A DNA stretch of 64,000 bases. Origin: JARYLZ01 sp964388275 (GTDB lineage Bacteria; Bacteroidota; Ignavibacteria; SZUA-365). Shown here in pieces: positions 62,601 through 64,000 of the stretch. Below the pieces are notes generated by a model. That model was given only the letters and a program-made list of their open reading frames with translations, had not been told where the DNA came from and did not search any database. Position 1 is the first letter of the stretch, and each line of letters opens with the position of its first letter. The translations under genes and the position numbers were made by a program. The stretch is taken from assembly GCA_964388275.1 (NCBI GenBank), contig CAYLZD010000007.1, positions 62,001 to 126,000 of the forward strand. Direction: 5' to 3'.

Positions 62601-63318
62601 ATCCCTGGGTCTCGACGAGGGCGCAGAACCGCCGATGATGGAGAAAGAACACTTCGCATTCGTGATGCCGCTCGCCGACGGTGCGCGAAAAGTGGTTGTC
62701 GAAAGCGACGGGCAGATAGTTGCCGAACGGCTGATTTCGGCTAACGCGCCGGTCGTGCGTTTCGTGTACCCGACCGACGGCATGAACGTGCCCGAGGGCG
62801 GATCCTTCACGGCCACATGGAACGCCACCGACGCGGACGGCGACACGGAGTTCTGGTACACGGTGTATTTCAGCCGCGATCGCGGCAATACCTGGGAGCT
62901 GGTGGCTTTCGAGACCACGGAAACCCAGGCCATAATACTGGCGCCGAAAGGAAACAACTACATGCTCCGCATAATCGGAAGCGATGGAATATTGACAGGA
63001 ACCGATCAGATCACGTTCAATATTCTGACATCGGCTGAAAATGTTCCCGAACCCGGCATCTTTACGCTGCATCAGAATTACCCAAATCCTTTCAATCCAT
63101 CAACAACTCTGCGTTACGAAGTGCCTCGCAGCGCTCATGTGGCAGTTGAAGTTTTTGACGCTCTCGGCCGTCCGGTTGAAGTGCTTATCGACGGCAGACA
63201 TGAGCCCGGCACGTATACGGTGGTCTTCGATGCCGCTGATCGTCCGAGCGGAATCTATACCGCGGTTCTTCGCAGCGGTGACGCCGTCAGAACCGTGCGG
63301 ATGACTCTGTCGAAATAA
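59680..63318 (+). CDS. Large T9SS-sorted secreted protein with metzincin-like but Glu-less His motif
   Basis: 1212 residues. Signal peptide (MTKVTSFFLGVALFLAGDLSFAQ). Beta-rich repeats with many short strands fill about 20-430, followed by Ig-like segments (about 430-660). Near residues 680-900 a domain contains YLAHTLGHSFGLRRHD (His805, His809, His816) and, 50 residues later, ALCYMGNS, which resembles the Met-turn of metzincin proteases. The consensus HExxHxxGxxH is altered: Thr806 replaces the Glu and one extra residue separates Gly812 from His816. After a further Ig-like domain the protein ends with NYPNPFNPSTTLRYEV ... VRMTLSK, a T9SS sorting tail. Probably surface/extracellular; function unknown. 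Confidence 0.87.
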   Translation: MTKVTSFFLGVALFLAGDLSFAQFGVVIYSGQGSADLYMGKLTDPNFTKVEFWRGAKKLGEIVQGGPNGGIVTDYGLQKGNTYQYEFRAFRTAGGTMQSSVSGGFVWGGDIRGLLTRKDSVSIKTDLVDSVFIYPGGPVNPEVSVPGGELHFANGCQLSYSVAMSGKVSGIVVLNTEDPQFPPGKVSSSGGQLKDLNILCYGQANPINGLTMIGGNLVIYNQYECNMSGCTLDWLTDQGRFDFAMVDSKHFTIKASTTLVKNTSQLLGCATADKMTVDYDATMSASFVSNSEFRNNGQLLLRPFNEPTACRTSRFRGGTSNSSITIGNKSVVEYNVMEPATTLTLSSVGGGFDSADVADVHINFNEFQRDGNMSTIISTIRVDTIDVTRNYWGQCNGPLYGERGGRAAHFDPFLRVKYPETSYWFDVGPDKKSIIADGEDVVTFTGHFWNVLDETDSAGATVDYLVRCLGQEVSSGVLTMDANGMCTLPIQLGVEFRTAITLEVYFKSIQCIDQTFLIAVGQPAGSDLTVEEADVIQTILGESHLIAGKPFLVRATITAEEPVTAKFPVHVKVNGSVYDTFYVFDKKNLGVQYELMNPMTSISLPRAEAPQLYFPIDGTGLAPGDMTVEIIVDPPDAQNPKGVIVEPIETNNTFNVPITLKTSAWGNEGGDDFKVFVQPFETFPQNRIQFLTRTADTTRNFMGMAWPMTAEQVSFTTAPSVANYSWIHPDTLLKETWQYYLMKSYKQMRIAYPEYDRYIFAVNPDWFGERLHPEFFKHNLSQTLSWSGIYDLMLVSGQSYKYLAHTLGHSFGLRRHDLGIEHEDMQEEYYNYFVGKEIYDAVDPFGRRVIHDGLNNVVGYRQKALCYMGNSRIPSESYRFTMWTCNVDYKKLQTEFSKLRAENGGLRKTAVAKALLIEGNVDSTTHSFTFGPWVTLNNATPSNMVDPQYATHIFRTLDGSGTELHRYYYRPTFRSLGLDEGAEPPMMEKEHFAFVMPLADGARKVVVESDGQIVAERLISANAPVVRFVYPTDGMNVPEGGSFTATWNATDADGDTEFWYTVYFSRDRGNTWELVAFETTETQAIILAPKGNNYMLRIIGSDGILTGTDQITFNILTSAENVPEPGIFTLHQNYPNPFNPSTTLRYEVPRSAHVAVEVFDALGRPVEVLIDGRHEPGTYTVVFDAADRPSGIYTAVLRSGDAVRTVRMTLSK

Positions 63319-63340
63319 GGCCCGCGGAATGTTCTCTATT

Positions 63341-63372
63341 CGGAGGAGGGCCCGCAAGGCCCTCCTTCCATT
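63341..63372 (+). terminator. Possible terminator after the large T9SS cargo gene
   Basis: AGGAGGGCC (63344-63352) and GGCCCTCCT (63358-63366) pair perfectly around a five-base loop, starting 26 bases past the stop codon. The downstream tail TCCATTATAT is only moderately T-rich. Confidence 0.55.
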
Positions 63373-63578
63373 ATATGCCGGTGTGGATGTCGAGTTCCCA
63401 AATGTGCACGTCCCCTGCCGCGTGTTTTCAAATCCGCACGGCTATGGGAATGAAATGCACAGCTGCGGAAGCCATCCGCGAGCTATGGTCTCAAATCATG
63501 CAAAAAATCGGCAATGGGAATCTCCCGATAACGGCATGATTCTTGCATTACATCTGGCGAGATGAAAGGAGTGAAAAC

Positions 63579-63839
63579 ATGTTAAAGGAAAGATTCGATC
63601 TGGTTGCACATTTGCATGACAGCATTGTTGCTTTCGAAACGGAGCGCGGCATCAACGCGCAGGCGGTTGTGCTCTCCCCTGCCGCCTTTTCCTGGCTGGT
63701 CACGGTATTCAGCGAGGATGCGAGATATTTTGGGGTCTCGCCGATAGATTACGACAAATGGACTTACAATACGAATACCGGCTCGGTCAGTATCATCATC
63801 GATGAAACCGCCGACAATTTCGATGTGCGAGTCATGTGA
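63579..63839 (+). CDS. Small hypothetical protein
   Basis: 86 residues with a textbook AAAGGAG (63565-63571) seven bases before ATG. The sequence has an N-terminal helix (ERFDLVAHLHDSIVAFETE) and strands (AQAVVLSPAAFSWLV, GSVSIIIDE). The AQAVVLSPAAFSWLV segment resembles small fold fragments of phage-type or regulatory proteins, but no family is named. It is not close to another gene on either side. Confidence 0.68.
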   Translation: MLKERFDLVAHLHDSIVAFETERGINAQAVVLSPAAFSWLVTVFSEDARYFGVSPIDYDKWTYNTNTGSVSIIIDETADNFDVRVM

Positions 63840-63936
63840 TTCATCGCATCCACCCGAGACGCTGAACTTCCGATCGCATCCCAACCGTTGCTTGCACGAG
63901 GACTCATTCAACGAACGCTTCCGCCGGCGAAGCAGG

Positions 63937-64000
63937 TTAAAAAGGAGATATTATCTCCAGTCGATCGCCGTATTTTTTCCGCAGAGCGTTGGAAAACATC
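63937..64000 (-). CDS. Possible C-terminal end of a gene running off the right edge
   Basis: On the minus strand, 21 codons from the window edge end in TAA at 63937-63939 and read NALRKKYGDRLEIISPF before the stop. A charged, helix-then-strand ending is plausible for a protein, but it is too short to test. A 7-bp palindrome (63944-63958, GGAGATA/TATCTCC) lies inside it. Confidence 0.25.
   Translation of the reverse strand, partial: MFSNALRKKYGDRLEIISPF

Overview
The window (about 57-58% G+C by eye) looks like a chromosomal segment from a member of the Bacteroidota/Chlorobiota (FCB) assemblage, most like the Ignavibacteria/Kapabacteria-type lineages. The evidence is: (1) secreted proteins ending in the type IX secretion (T9SS) sorting domain with the NYPNPFNP signature (51549-54557, 59680-63318) and a related FlgD-like tail on 31419-35774; (2) many Bacteroidota-style outer-membrane and lipoprotein genes; (3) several intergenic sequences fitting the Bacteroidota promoter pattern TTTG-N20-TAnnTTTG. 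The assignment to lineage is inference. No phage, transposon, integron or CRISPR array was seen. No gene-free stretch exceeds 300 bases; the longest (59395-59679, 63319-63578, 42046-42304) are described under leader, terminator and promoter entries.

Layout. 1-5100: endonuclease III (cut by the left edge), an MFS transporter, an M28 peptidase and a two-gene lipoprotein unit closed by a strong terminator. 5158-10111: envelope and secreted accessory genes, namely a cryptic OmpA-like protein, a Cys/His-rich secreted protein, an LVIVD-repeat protein, and a translationally coupled lipoprotein/beta-barrel pair. 10228-11457: PspA plus a YbjN-like partner. 11551-15441: DUF72, CPBP protease, membrane protein and PAP2 phosphatase. 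15503-15575: tRNA-Gly(GCC). 15702-20140 (minus): pyrF, a LarC N-terminal-half gene, and an NtrB/NtrC-like two-component pair. 20301-23980: a DUF971 protein coupled to mfd. 24023-38416 (minus): a long run in the order PHP phosphoesterase, purF, giant S8 protease, pgsA, ftsY, mutL, small ORF and icmF, with several overlapping ends. 38557-42045: methylmalonyl-CoA epimerase, uvrC and a TPR protein. 42305-45192: an unusual TldD/PmbA pair. 45212-50142: EamA transporter, a small lipoprotein, and a minus-strand unit of acyl-CoA carboxylase beta, secreted protein and NtrC-type regulator. 50345-54557: Opp/Dpp-type ATPase and M36-like T9SS protease. 54618-57450: M28 cyclotransferase-like lipoprotein, prmA and Ppx/GppA. 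57429-59394 (minus): birA and a cysteine desulfurase. 59680-63839: a large T9SS cargo and a small unknown gene.

How the genes fit together. Housekeeping themes are DNA repair (nth, mfd, mutL, uvrC), acyl-CoA metabolism (icmF, epimerase, carboxylase beta, biotin ligase), nucleotide synthesis (purF, pyrF) and envelope maintenance (pspA, pgsA, ftsY). The most interesting accessory signals are two apparent pseudo-enzymes. One is a Tat-exported TldD homologue in which every expected zinc ligand is substituted. The other is a T9SS cargo with a metzincin-like His motif lacking the catalytic Glu. Other points of interest are the lipoprotein/barrel pair that appears to share a module, and a LarC1-only gene welded to a two-component system. 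Motif calls and family assignments come from reading the sequence; no database search was run.
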